This document shows positions 47,351 to 55,137 of a stretch of DNA of 64,000 nucleotides, piece by piece. The translations under genes were made by a program, and so were the position numbers. Positions within the stretch are counted from its first letter, which is position 1; each line of letters begins with the position of its first letter. The notes beneath the pieces were generated by a model. That model searched no databases and was not told the DNA's origin. It was given only the letters and a program-made list of their open reading frames with translations. Location of the stretch: positions 620,001 to 684,000 of the forward strand of contig NZ_JALKAC010000001.1 of assembly GCF_024171645.1 (NCBI RefSeq). Reading direction: 5' to 3'. Source of the DNA: Flavobacterium sp. HSC-32F16 (GTDB taxonomy: Bacteria > Bacteroidota > Bacteroidia > Flavobacteriales > Flavobacteriaceae).

Positions 47351-48091
47351 TTAGTAACAAAAATCAAACATGATAAGTTTACATGAATTTTGTTTCCACT
47401 TTATCCATTTTGTAACATCTTTGTATTCTTCAACATAATCACAAGATGTTTTTTTAACTGACTTGACTTTCATAGAGTCTCCTTTAATCTTCAAAGCTTC
47501 ATAATAATACCTTTGTTCCTCTTTTGAACTGTTCGCAACATTTGAAGTAAGATGAATAAAAGCAGTTTTAATATATGCTTCCCATGAATGGAATTTATAT
47601 TTACAGTCTTTCTTACTAACTAATCTTTTTTCGCTATTTATATAAATAATTAAAAAATCACTATCAGTTTCAGGTTGCTCAGCATCGAAACAAAATATTT
47701 TATATTCTGTATTTGGAATTATTTCTCTAGCAATAACTTTTTTTGGCAATTTAATATCAAAAGTTTCCTCTGTATTATTTTTCAATTTTACGCTGCCATA
47801 TAAGGTCTCATCTAAATTTAAAATCTCAAGATCTTTATCAATTGATAATTGAACTACACCAACACCTCTTAACTTATTTTCAGTATAAAATTTAATTCCT
47901 CCATATTCTGTAGTCATCATATTCAATGAATCCATTAAACAGGAATTATTACTTAATTTCTCTTTATCATTATCTACAATTGGTCTATTAGAGTAATTTC
48001 TTTTTTCAACATTATTATGATTTGTTGGTTTTTTATCATTACAAGAAATCAATATTATTACCATTAAGAAATTAAATATTACTTTCTTCAT
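47351..48091 (-). CDS. Lipoprotein, array cassette (last gene before tssK)
   Basis: The start is set at ATG 48091 (MKKVIFNFLMVIILISCNDK), giving a lipoprotein signal with Cys17. The protein has 246 residues with a mainly beta mature part (GGIKFYTENKLRGVGVVQLS) and a C-terminal helix with HLTSNVANSSKEEQRYYYEA. The start overlaps the 3' end of the upstream lipoprotein gene by 20 bp, so the two are coupled and share one repeat (copy 1). Family not recognised; an immunity role is inferred from context. Confidence 0.6.
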   Translation of the reverse strand: MKKVIFNFLMVIILISCNDKKPTNHNNVEKRNYSNRPIVDNDKEKLSNNSCLMDSLNMMTTEYGGIKFYTENKLRGVGVVQLSIDKDLEILNLDETLYGSVKLKNNTEETFDIKLPKKVIAREIIPNTEYKIFCFDAEQPETDSDFLIIYINSEKRLVSKKDCKYKFHSWEAYIKTAFIHLTSNVANSSKEEQRYYYEALKIKGDSMKVKSVKKTSCDYVEEYKDVTKWIKWKQNSCKLIMFDFCY

Positions 48092-48686
48092 TATAAATTT
48101 CATTATTTTTTATACTCTTAATTAAATTAATTTTTCCACTATTTTTATCAATCCTATATTGATTCCAAGAATTAAAATTAATACCTTCTTCATCTTCATT
48201 AATATCTAACAACCATAAATCAAAATCAGAGTTTATATAAAAAAAACGCGTTATTACAACTAATGCTTCTGAATAATTCTCATTTTTATAAATAATAATT
48301 TTGTCAGCTTTTTTATTATTTTTATAAATTGACAGACTAATATGAGTACAAATAGTAGCATCTGAATTATCTGCTTTTTCTCTTTTTAGCTGTAAACTAA
48401 TATCTCCAATATTTTTCTTCTCAATAGTATTAAAATCCCACTCATTAAATTGATCATAATCAAATTTAATTTTCGATAGATTTTTTCTTATATATGCTAT
48501 ATCTGTACTATTCTTTATCTGGCTAATAAAATTATCTTGTGAAATTATTTTATCCCCAAATGATACAAACTTAATGTCTTTAATACTTAAAGTATCTTTT
48601 GTCTTGTTTACTGCCTTCACAACTATTACTTCCTTTTTACAAGAAACCAGTAATAGAATTATCAAAGAAAAAAATATTCTTTTCAT
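48072..48686 (-). CDS. Lipoprotein, cassette after repeat copy 1
   Basis: The protein has 204 residues. Lipoprotein signal MKRIFFSLIILLLVSC, then KKEVIVVKAVNKTKDTLSIK. The mature domain contains SLQLKREKADNSDATICTHI and an acidic DLWLLDINEDEEGINFNSWN stretch. It starts 17 bp downstream of repeat copy 1. It is an envelope lipoprotein of unknown family, coupled to the next gene by overlap. Confidence 0.6.
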   Translation of the reverse strand: MKRIFFSLIILLLVSCKKEVIVVKAVNKTKDTLSIKDIKFVSFGDKIISQDNFISQIKNSTDIAYIRKNLSKIKFDYDQFNEWDFNTIEKKNIGDISLQLKREKADNSDATICTHISLSIYKNNKKADKIIIYKNENYSEALVVITRFFYINSDFDLWLLDINEDEEGINFNSWNQYRIDKNSGKINLIKSIKNNEIYNEESNI

Positions 48687-48703
48687 CTTCTTTATCTTTT
48701 ATT

Positions 48704-48773
48704 AATTCCCTCAGCTAACAAAAGTCTATAACTTTTGCTAACCGGGGCTTTCCTTTTCAATATGTCAAGGAGC
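48704..48773 (-). repeat. Array repeat copy 1
   Basis: A 70-bp intergenic element. Hairpin arms in plus-strand sense are AGCTAACAAAAG and CTTTTGCTAACC, flanked by AATTCCCTC and CTTTTCAATATGTCAAGGAG. It lies 17 bp upstream of a lipoprotein gene. It is slightly diverged (CTTTCC for CTTTTC). Confidence 0.92.
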
Positions 48774-48797
48774 ATCTTAGAATTATTAACTAAAGTG

Positions 48798-49085
48798 CTA
48801 AAGATCGCACTTCATCATAACCACATGTTTATCTGCAAACTTTTCAATACTTTCTTGCAGAAACCCGCATTCGACAAACTCTCTATTTTTACTCTTATTG
48901 TTGTAAAAGCCATACCAATAAAAATGAATTGTTTTATCATTAATAAATTTTAAACAAGTAATAGGTTTATCATTTATAAAACTTTTCCAATCCAATTTTA
49001 TTCCGAACTCTCCTAAATCTTCAGGTTTCTCTTTAAGTTTATATGTTATACTTTTTTCAGATTTATTCTGTTCAATTTGACCATA
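48798..49085 (-). pseudogene. Orphan 3' end of an array gene
   Basis: The open frame carries KLKEKPEDLGEFGIKLDWKS, TIHFYWYGFYNNKS and EKFADKHVVMMKCDL to a stop at 48798, but it has no ATG. A stop immediately precedes it at 49086, and it overlaps the last 40 bp of the 219-residue lipoprotein gene in another frame. It looks like the 3' end of a displaced gene left behind that cassette; a frameshift in the upstream gene is the alternative. Confidence 0.4.
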
Positions 49086-49705
49086 TCAATATAGATTTGA
49101 TTAAACATTATTTCTAGAGAAACATTCTTACCATCAATCTGCATACTAGCATTTCCATTCTCACAATTTACTTTCCAATTAGTTACAGTTTTTTCGTTTT
49201 TCACTAAATCTTTTTCTTCTGAGCAATCATAACACTCGTCATCACAAGGCAATTCTTTTACGGTTTTTATCGTACTAACAAAAACACTATCAATGTATAG
49301 ATCATTATTAATTTTCCAAAACTTTTGCTTTTTATCTAGAGGCTGGATTTTCAATATACTATCAGAGTTTTCAGGTTTTTCTGAATTATATTTATAAATC
49401 AATTTATAAGTAATTTCATTTTCTAATACTTCTTTAGAAGATATATTAAGTGTATAATATTCTTGGCCTAAATTGTGAAAAATACTGTCTTTATAGATTT
49501 TAAATTTTTCAACATTTGCTCCACATGGCTTAAATAAAACTCTTCCAGAATCTGTTTCTATAACTTTAAACAAAGTATGTCCACTAAAATCGATTTTAGA
49601 GTAATTATCTACTGTTTGACTTTTTTCAATATTTTCTGTTCTATTTACACAACTTACTATCATGATTAATATTAAAACAAGAAACGTTTTATTTAAACTT
49701 TCCAT
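49046..49705 (-). CDS. Lipoprotein, cassette after repeat copy 2
   Basis: The protein has 219 residues. Lipoprotein signal MESLNKTFLVLILIMIVSC, then VNRTENIEKSQ. The mature part is beta-rich and has a cluster of cysteines (ELPCDDECYDCSEEKDLV) that could bind metal or form disulfides, followed by a WKVNCENGNASMQIDGKNVS segment. It starts 24 bp after repeat copy 2. Family not recognised. Confidence 0.65.
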   Translation of the reverse strand: MESLNKTFLVLILIMIVSCVNRTENIEKSQTVDNYSKIDFSGHTLFKVIETDSGRVLFKPCGANVEKFKIYKDSIFHNLGQEYYTLNISSKEVLENEITYKLIYKYNSEKPENSDSILKIQPLDKKQKFWKINNDLYIDSVFVSTIKTVKELPCDDECYDCSEEKDLVKNEKTVTNWKVNCENGNASMQIDGKNVSLEIMFNQIYIDMVKLNRINLKKV

Positions 49706-49729
49706 TCTAATTTATTTATTAACTTCTTA

Positions 49730-49798
49730 AATTCCCTCAGCTAACAAAAGCAAAAAACTTTTGCTGGCTGGGCTTTTCTTTTCAATATGTCAAGGAGC
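49730..49798 (-). repeat. Array repeat copy 2
   Basis: A 69-bp element. Arms are AGCTAACAAAAG and CTTTTGCTGGCTGGGCTT with one mismatch. The gene stop lies 22 bp upstream and the next start 24 bp downstream. Confidence 0.92.
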
Positions 49799-49820
49799 TT
49801 ATTATTTTTATATTATAGAT

Positions 49821-50804
49821 TTATTTGACAACTTCAATTAATCCATCATCTTTTATCTTAAACATTTCTGACTTTAAGATTTTAAAGTTATCTCCTTTTT
49901 TTGTTTTAGTATTTAAAGTAAAAACATAATCTTTCTCAACTTCAAATTCAGTAAATTCAGAAACTGTATTTGGCTTATCACCTTCTTTAGCAAAACCAAC
50001 ATCCTTCTTTGTAATTATTTTATCATTTTTAAGTGTTACTAAAGTGTATCTAAAATCGTCAAAATTAAAATCCGCTATAATAAAAACTTTAACGTCTTTA
50101 ATATCTGGTAATCTTAGATAATCTCTAGTTTTTAAATCAGATATATTACAATCTAATTCATTCCAAACATTATTACCGTTTATTAAAGAAGTAGTAATTG
50201 GTAGATTTGTAATTTTAGTATTAGAGAAACAATCATTTTTATTAGGAGAACTTCCTTTTTTAAAAAAAACTAAATAATCATCATAAACAATTACTAAGGA
50301 ATTGTCAATTATTATTAACTCATCCCATGGAATTTCACAAGCCTTTTCAGGATATAATGATTGATAAACTGTAATCTCATTTCCTAGCTTAAAACCATTT
50401 TTTAAGAATATTGATTCATATAATTTTGCAGTTTTTGCATTTTCATAATAACGAATTGGAGTTTTTACACTTTTATAGAATTCGAAAGTGCATATATTTC
50501 CAACAGTTACATTCTTCTCTCCAATGTCAATTTTTAAATTTTTAAATTTATTTATTACCTCATCTTTTGTTTCTTTTTGAGTTTCAGAAATTGAATTCTC
50601 AGAGATTTTGTAAAAGGTCCAAGCATTGATATTTTTATCATTGTTATTAGAAATTTCTTCTTTATTTTCTTCTACAGTTTTATTGGAAGAATCTTTTGTG
50701 TATTCAGTACTTGGATAATCAAATAAATTTTTATCTGTATTTAAATTTTCCTTACAGTTTGCAAAAAGCAAAGACAAAAGGGTTATCCCTAAAATTCTTT
50801 TCAT
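49821..50804 (-). CDS. Array lipoprotein with shared C-terminal module
   Basis: The protein has 327 residues. Lipoprotein signal MKRILGITLLSLLFANC (Cys17). The N-terminal half is variable (NNDKNINAWTFYKISENSIS); the C-terminal ~110 residues have the pattern LRLPDIKDVKVFIIADFNF, DDFRYTLVTLKNDKI, FEVEKDYVFTLNT and KIKDDGLIEVVK. The genes at 51071, 52070 and 54049 share it. The conserved module with a variable front suggests a diversifying family. It probably sits in the periplasm-facing or outer membrane. Confidence 0.65.
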   Translation of the reverse strand: MKRILGITLLSLLFANCKENLNTDKNLFDYPSTEYTKDSSNKTVEENKEEISNNNDKNINAWTFYKISENSISETQKETKDEVINKFKNLKIDIGEKNVTVGNICTFEFYKSVKTPIRYYENAKTAKLYESIFLKNGFKLGNEITVYQSLYPEKACEIPWDELIIIDNSLVIVYDDYLVFFKKGSSPNKNDCFSNTKITNLPITTSLINGNNVWNELDCNISDLKTRDYLRLPDIKDVKVFIIADFNFDDFRYTLVTLKNDKIITKKDVGFAKEGDKPNTVSEFTEFEVEKDYVFTLNTKTKKGDNFKILKSEMFKIKDDGLIEVVK

Positions 50805-50816
50805 AATTTGTTCTAA

Positions 50817-50945
50817 TTAATGTTTTGAATCGAATATGTCATTTAAAAATATGTTGTTTTCAATATTATTTTTCTTCTTTTTCGGATCAGAAGAATTAAA
50901 AAATATGATAATAACGATCGAAATAATATTTATTACTTTCATCAT
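50817..50945 (-). CDS. Short exported peptide or lipoprotein stub after repeat copy 3
   Basis: ATG 50945 opens a 42-residue ORF (MMKVINIISIVIIIFFNSSD, then PKKKKNNIENNIFL) 12 bp after repeat copy 3. It has a signal-like hydrophobic start but no cysteine, and it ends 12 bp before the next lipoprotein start. It may be a truncated cassette gene. Too short for the usual gene callers. Confidence 0.4.
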   Translation of the reverse strand: MMKVINIISIVIIIFFNSSDPKKKKNNIENNIFLNDIFDSKH

Positions 50946-50957
50946 TGTTTCATTTTT

Positions 50958-51028
50958 AATTTCCCTAAGCTAACAAAAGTCTAAAACTCTTGCTAGCTGG
51001 GGCTTTTCTTTTCAATATGTCAAGGAAC
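50958..51028 (-). repeat. Array repeat copy 3
   Basis: A 71-bp element with one extra T (AATTTCCCTAAGC). Arms are AGCTAACAAAAG and CTCTTGCTAGCTGGGG. It ends GGAAC instead of GGAGC, as in copy 8. Confidence 0.92.
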
Positions 51029-51070
51029 CTAATGTTCATTTTAAAAAACTCTCAACCTTTTATTGTATAA

Positions 51071-51958
51071 TTATTTCTTATCGATTATTGAACCTATATC
51101 GTCAATAATATAAGACTTAAAAAACACTTTCTTTTCAGTTGTATTTTTCCTTTTATATAAACTGATTATATAATCTTTTGAAATATTAAACTGGGTAATA
51201 GATTCTCCATCCATTAATCCAATTTCTAAAGAAGAAATTACTTTATTATCACTAACAACTACTAAATCATACGACTCTATATCTGAATCAGTATTACATA
51301 AAATCATAGGCTGGTAATCTTTAATTTTGGGAAGATACATATAATCACTTGGGTGAAAATTATTACCAAAAACCTTAGCGATTGCATTATCTTCTTTAAA
51401 AAAGTATTTTGGATAATTATTATCACATTTAATGCTATCATATGGATTTACACACGCCTTATAATATTCATCAAATTCTATTGGCAAAATAGAATATCGA
51501 ATTTTTTCATTAGAAAGATCTTTTTTAACTTCTTTTTTTTCTATTTGGCATAAATTGAAAATATCATTTTGTGATAAGATATTTTTATCGAACTCTACTT
51601 CAATTGGATTATCTGGATCTGCACTTGTATTATATAGTTTACGATCATTAACATTTAATACCAACCAAGCAATTGTGCTTTCAACTATTTGTTTAACCTT
51701 TGGGTCTTCAGATACATTATTTTCTATATATACTTGAATAGTTACATTATCATCTTCAATTCTATCTATTTTAGTTAAGAAGTCATTTTGTCCTCTTAAA
51801 TCTAATTTACTTGATTTAATAATTTGGTAAATAATATCCTCACATGTGTTTTTCGCATTCTCAATTGATGTATTACCGAACGAGTTATTTGACTTTTCTA
51901 ATTTGGAATCTTTACAACTTATTAAAATCAGCGATATTATTATAAATATTTTTTTCAT
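51071..51958 (-). CDS. Array lipoprotein with shared C-terminal module
   Basis: The protein has 295 residues. Lipoprotein signal MKKIFIIISLILISC (Cys15). The N-terminal region contains DDNVTIQVYIENNVSEDPKV and the middle has AWLVLNVNDRKLYNTS. The C-terminus carries the shared module (MYLPKIKDYQPMILCNTDSD, SYDLVVVSDNKVISSLEIGL, FNISKDYIISLY). It starts 17 bp after repeat copy 4. It is paralogous in its C-terminus to the genes at 49821, 52070 and 54049. Confidence 0.65.
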   Translation of the reverse strand: MKKIFIIISLILISCKDSKLEKSNNSFGNTSIENAKNTCEDIIYQIIKSSKLDLRGQNDFLTKIDRIEDDNVTIQVYIENNVSEDPKVKQIVESTIAWLVLNVNDRKLYNTSADPDNPIEVEFDKNILSQNDIFNLCQIEKKEVKKDLSNEKIRYSILPIEFDEYYKACVNPYDSIKCDNNYPKYFFKEDNAIAKVFGNNFHPSDYMYLPKIKDYQPMILCNTDSDIESYDLVVVSDNKVISSLEIGLMDGESITQFNISKDYIISLYKRKNTTEKKVFFKSYIIDDIGSIIDKK

Positions 51959-51975
51959 TGTGTTTGTGTATTATA

Positions 51976-52045
51976 AATTCCCTCAGCTAACAAAAGCATT
52001 CTGCTTTTGCTAGCCAGGGCTTTTCTTTTCAATATGTCAAGGAGC
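51976..52045 (-). repeat. Array repeat copy 4
   Basis: A 70-bp element. Arms are AGCTAACAAAAG and CTTTTGCTAGCC. The loop CATTCTG differs from other copies. It lies between the stop at 52070 and the start at 51958. Confidence 0.92.
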
Positions 52046-52069
52046 TCTTATATTTCAATTTTTAATATT

Positions 52070-52654
52070 CTATTTTACTTTAACAATAAAACCATCCTGT
52101 TTAATTTGATGTCTTTCTAAAATCTTTTTTGATCGTGAATTATAATTTACATCATAAACATCTATTGTTAAATCTTTATTAATTACAAAAGACTGATATG
52201 TTTCGTTATCAGGCATAGCATAACCAATCGCTTCTTTTGCAATTATTTTATTATTTTTTACATTAATTAAAGTTTGTGAATCAGAATCTCCATAAGTACA
52301 ATACACGAATGAATCAAATGTTAATCCTCCATTATTAATTTGAAATATTTCATCAGCATTGTCTCCGTCTGAACTTTCTGAAATAATTTTCTTAATTTCT
52401 AAAAGCTTACTATCTTTTAATTTAGGATATGTCTTTAAATATTCTTCTTCATTCAAATTAGCAAGTTTATCTTTTTGTTCTAAATCAAAAGGCAGTTCGA
52501 CTTTCTTAACTGATAAATTAGATTTATCCAATTTTAATTCTTTTTGAATATTGTCAATTTTATCAAAATTTTCAATTGCACTCTTTTCTTCCTTCTTTTT
52601 ATCTGAACAACTTAAAAATACCGTCAAAAAAAGAATCACTATCAATAACCTCAT
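52070..52654 (-). CDS. Short array lipoprotein with shared C-terminal module
   Basis: The protein has 194 residues. Lipoprotein signal MRLLIVILFLTVFLSC (Cys16). It is essentially a short linker plus the C-terminal module (GDSDSQTLINVKNNKIIAKE, SFVINKDLTIDVYDVNY, HQIKQDGFIVKVK), so it is the minimal form of the family seen in 49821, 51071 and 54049. It starts 21 bp after repeat copy 5. Confidence 0.65.
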   Translation of the reverse strand: MRLLIVILFLTVFLSCSDKKKEEKSAIENFDKIDNIQKELKLDKSNLSVKKVELPFDLEQKDKLANLNEEEYLKTYPKLKDSKLLEIKKIISESSDGDNADEIFQINNGGLTFDSFVYCTYGDSDSQTLINVKNNKIIAKEAIGYAMPDNETYQSFVINKDLTIDVYDVNYNSRSKKILERHQIKQDGFIVKVK

Positions 52655-52675
52655 ACCTTATTTTTTTATTTTTTA

Positions 52676-52745
52676 AATTCCCTCAGCTAACAAAAGTCTA
52701 CAACTTTTGCTAGCCAGGGCTTTTCTTTTCAATATGTAAAGGAGC
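52676..52745 (-). repeat. Array repeat copy 5
   Basis: A 70-bp element. Arms are AGCTAACAAAAG and CTTTTGCTAGCC, with one change in the tail (ATGTAAAGGAGC). It is flanked by a stop 16 bp upstream and a start 21 bp downstream. Confidence 0.92.
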
Positions 52746-52761
52746 ATTTATGCAATTTATA

Positions 52762-53898
52762 TTATTCCGCTTTTATCTTAGTTTTATATACATATCCTTT
52801 CTTTCCAGAATTTGTTTTTATCAGCCACCAATTTTCTGAATCATCTAATATTTCAACTCTTTCACCTGATTTAATTTTTTCAATTACAACTGATGTACTG
52901 CTTTTATCTTTTCTCAAATTAGTATAACCATCAGGATCTATAACCTTACCATAAGAAATTTCATTTTCTTCTGACATTAATAAATACTTTTTAGTATAAC
53001 TTTCAATTAGAGGATACCCATAAAATTTTTGAGATTTAAATCTGTCTAACATCTTAGGATTTTGAATGTAAAAATTATTAAGTAAACTGTAACCTTTATT
53101 ATCATTCAAATCCTTATCTTCATAATGCTGTAATTCAACTTCTATTAAAAAAGCGAGTGTGGCATCAATTAATGCGCTATCTATTTTCTCTTTAATTTTA
53201 TTAGAATTACTATTCAGAAAATAAGCTAAATCAAAAATAAAATCAGGCTTTTTATTTACAATCTCTTGTAACAACTTTTTTCTAATCACATCTGATTTCG
53301 TCTTATTATTATACCATAAAAGATGCCATTTAAAACTTTCATTATAATTATCAATCTTCTTTATGTTTTTTACGAATGAATTATTTAAAAGATTGTTTTT
53401 TTCATAATTTAAATACACCACAATATCTTCAACTTTATCTACGTTTACTTTTGATATTGCAGGTAAATCATCATTAAATAAAACCTTATTGTAGTTTATA
53501 AAATCAATATTATAATCATTATTCAGCCCTTCTTTTAAAATATCTGCAAAAGCATCTCCAGCTCCATCAATTACACCTCTATCAACTTGATAAGTATCTA
53601 TAAATCCTTCATTACTTAAAGCCGTGTATCCAAGGCCACTTTCTAAATAAACATCATTAAATTTTGCATTATCAATATCTACTCCGAAATATCCAATAAG
53701 CTTATTTTTAAACTCATCATGCTCAAGAAATTTATAATCATTGCTTTTTAACAAATCTCTCATTAATGGTAAATATTCGGCATACAACGTATCTTCATTT
53801 TTCTTTATTGATTGTATTCTTTTTTCTTTTGTCTGAGAATTGCAAGAGCTAAAGCTTACAATTGAGACAACTAAAATGGAAATCATTAAACTTCTCAT
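52762..53898 (-). CDS. Array lipoprotein with C-terminal SH3b domain
   Basis: The protein has 378 residues. Lipoprotein signal MRSLMISILVVSIVSFSSC (Cys19). A helical middle region (DLAYFLNSNSNKIKEKIDSA) precedes a bacterial SH3 domain at ~315-375 (GYTNLRKDKSSTSVVIEKIK, GERVEILDDSENWWLIKT, GYVYKTKI). SH3b domains often bind peptidoglycan peptides, which would suit protection of the cell wall against peptidoglycan-cleaving effectors. That role is inferred. It starts 19 bp after repeat copy 6. Confidence 0.7.
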   Translation of the reverse strand: MRSLMISILVVSIVSFSSCNSQTKEKRIQSIKKNEDTLYAEYLPLMRDLLKSNDYKFLEHDEFKNKLIGYFGVDIDNAKFNDVYLESGLGYTALSNEGFIDTYQVDRGVIDGAGDAFADILKEGLNNDYNIDFINYNKVLFNDDLPAISKVNVDKVEDIVVYLNYEKNNLLNNSFVKNIKKIDNYNESFKWHLLWYNNKTKSDVIRKKLLQEIVNKKPDFIFDLAYFLNSNSNKIKEKIDSALIDATLAFLIEVELQHYEDKDLNDNKGYSLLNNFYIQNPKMLDRFKSQKFYGYPLIESYTKKYLLMSEENEISYGKVIDPDGYTNLRKDKSSTSVVIEKIKSGERVEILDDSENWWLIKTNSGKKGYVYKTKIKAE

Positions 53899-53917
53899 AA
53901 TTATTTTTTATAATTTT

Positions 53918-53987
53918 AATTCCCTCAGCTGACAAAAGCATAAAACTTTTGTCAGCTGGGGCTTTTCTTTTCAATATGTCAAGGAGC
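53918..53987 (-). repeat. Array repeat copy 6 (compensatory base pair)
   Basis: A 70-bp element. Here both arms differ together: AGCTGACAAAAG pairs perfectly with CTTTTGTCAGCT, while the other copies have a G-U wobble at this position on the minus-strand RNA. The change preserves pairing. Confidence 0.92.
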
Positions 53988-54048
53988 TTAAATATATTGA
54001 TTCACTTAAAAACTTTTCTTCACATTTTTTTAAAACTATTGAATTTCA

Positions 54049-54933
54049 TCATCGCTTTATAATTTTTCCATCCTTATTAATAATGAAATTTTGCAATTTA
54101 GAGGAAGTTCCTATTTGAGTTCTAACAATAAGATTATAATCTTTATCAATTGAAAAAGTAGTAGTCTCTTTGTTTTCTTCATCTTCGGGTTCATACCATT
54201 CTCCTTCTACATACAGATTGTCAATTACCGTATTGTTTTTTATTGTCAGCAAATAATATCTATAATCAAAATCTCCGCAATCTTGAGGTACTAAAACAAC
54301 ATTCACATCTTCTCTATTAGGTAATGAGATATATCTAAGTTTTTCAGAATTACAGTTATATCTTTCAATTCCGCTTATAGAATTACAATCGAGAAGACTA
54401 TATTTCAATATTTTAGTATTTAAAAACGCATAAGGTAATTTTATTTTACTTTCTTTAAAACAGGTTTCAGAAGGCTTTATCTCTAAATTTTTATCCTTAA
54501 TTAAATCAATACTAAATTTTTTAAAAGATTCTTGTGCATCGGGCAAAAGATTCTCTAAAATATTTTCATTTTTGCCTTCAGGCTGTATTTTTATTATAAT
54601 ATTTGAAGTATCATATTTAAAAATATAAACTTCATAATATGTGTCCGATATTTTTTCATCTAAATACATCTCTACCTTGAACTTAACTTTTATTGTAGGA
54701 GCTTCTGACTGAATACTCTCTGCTGTATAAGTCATAGCACATCCTGATCCACAACTTATAACAAGAGACTTATTTATGGTATTCTTTATTTCCTTTGTGT
54801 CAGATGGAATTTTAGAATTGTTAACCTCAAGAATATTCTTCAAATTCCTAGAATCTTGTTTTGAAGTATTCTCTCTGCATGCTATAATTAAGATCAATAA
54901 GACACCTAATACTAGATTTTTACTTATTTTCAT
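54049..54933 (-). CDS. Array lipoprotein with shared C-terminal module
   Basis: The protein has 294 residues. Lipoprotein signal MKISKNLVLGVLLILIIAC (Cys19). A Cys-containing N-terminus (VISCGSGCAMTYTAESIQSE) precedes the shared C-terminal module (ISLPNREDVNVVLVPQDCGD, YYLLTIKNNTVIDNL, FSIDKDYNLIVRT, INKDGKIIKR). The gene sits behind a decayed lipoprotein stub (54949-55026) and so 118 bp from its repeat (copy 7), unlike most others. Confidence 0.65.
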   Translation of the reverse strand: MKISKNLVLGVLLILIIACRENTSKQDSRNLKNILEVNNSKIPSDTKEIKNTINKSLVISCGSGCAMTYTAESIQSEAPTIKVKFKVEMYLDEKISDTYYEVYIFKYDTSNIIIKIQPEGKNENILENLLPDAQESFKKFSIDLIKDKNLEIKPSETCFKESKIKLPYAFLNTKILKYSLLDCNSISGIERYNCNSEKLRYISLPNREDVNVVLVPQDCGDFDYRYYLLTIKNNTVIDNLYVEGEWYEPEDEENKETTTFSIDKDYNLIVRTQIGTSSKLQNFIINKDGKIIKR

Positions 54934-54948
54934 TTTTTTATTGATTGA

Positions 54949-55026
54949 TTAACTTCTATTTTTCATTTCTTTTACCTTAGAATTACAAAAACCAAAGTTT
55001 ACAATAGCAACTAATAAAATTAGCAT
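54949..55026 (-). pseudogene. Decayed lipoprotein signal-peptide stub after repeat copy 7
   Basis: The frame ATG 55026 to 54949 encodes MLILLVAIVNFGFCNSKVKE, then MKNRS. It is a lipoprotein signal with a lipobox cysteine and nothing behind it. A second ATG at 55049 starts MKKHEFYKC in another frame, suggesting an upstream frameshift. It is the remains of a cassette gene. Confidence 0.5.
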
Positions 55027-55051
55027 TTGTAGAATTCATGTTTTTTCATTT

Positions 55052-55121
55052 AATTCCCTCAGCTAACAAAAGGAAAAAACTCTTGCTAGCTGGGGCTTTT
55101 CTTTTCAATATGTCAAGGAGC
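55052..55121 (-). repeat. Array repeat copy 7
   Basis: A 70-bp element. Arms are AGCTAACAAAAG and CTCTTGCTAGCT. The tail TTTTCAATATGTCAAGGAGC is unchanged. It is followed by a decayed lipoprotein stub rather than an intact gene. Confidence 0.92.
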
Positions 55122-55137
55122 TTAAATATATTTTTAC

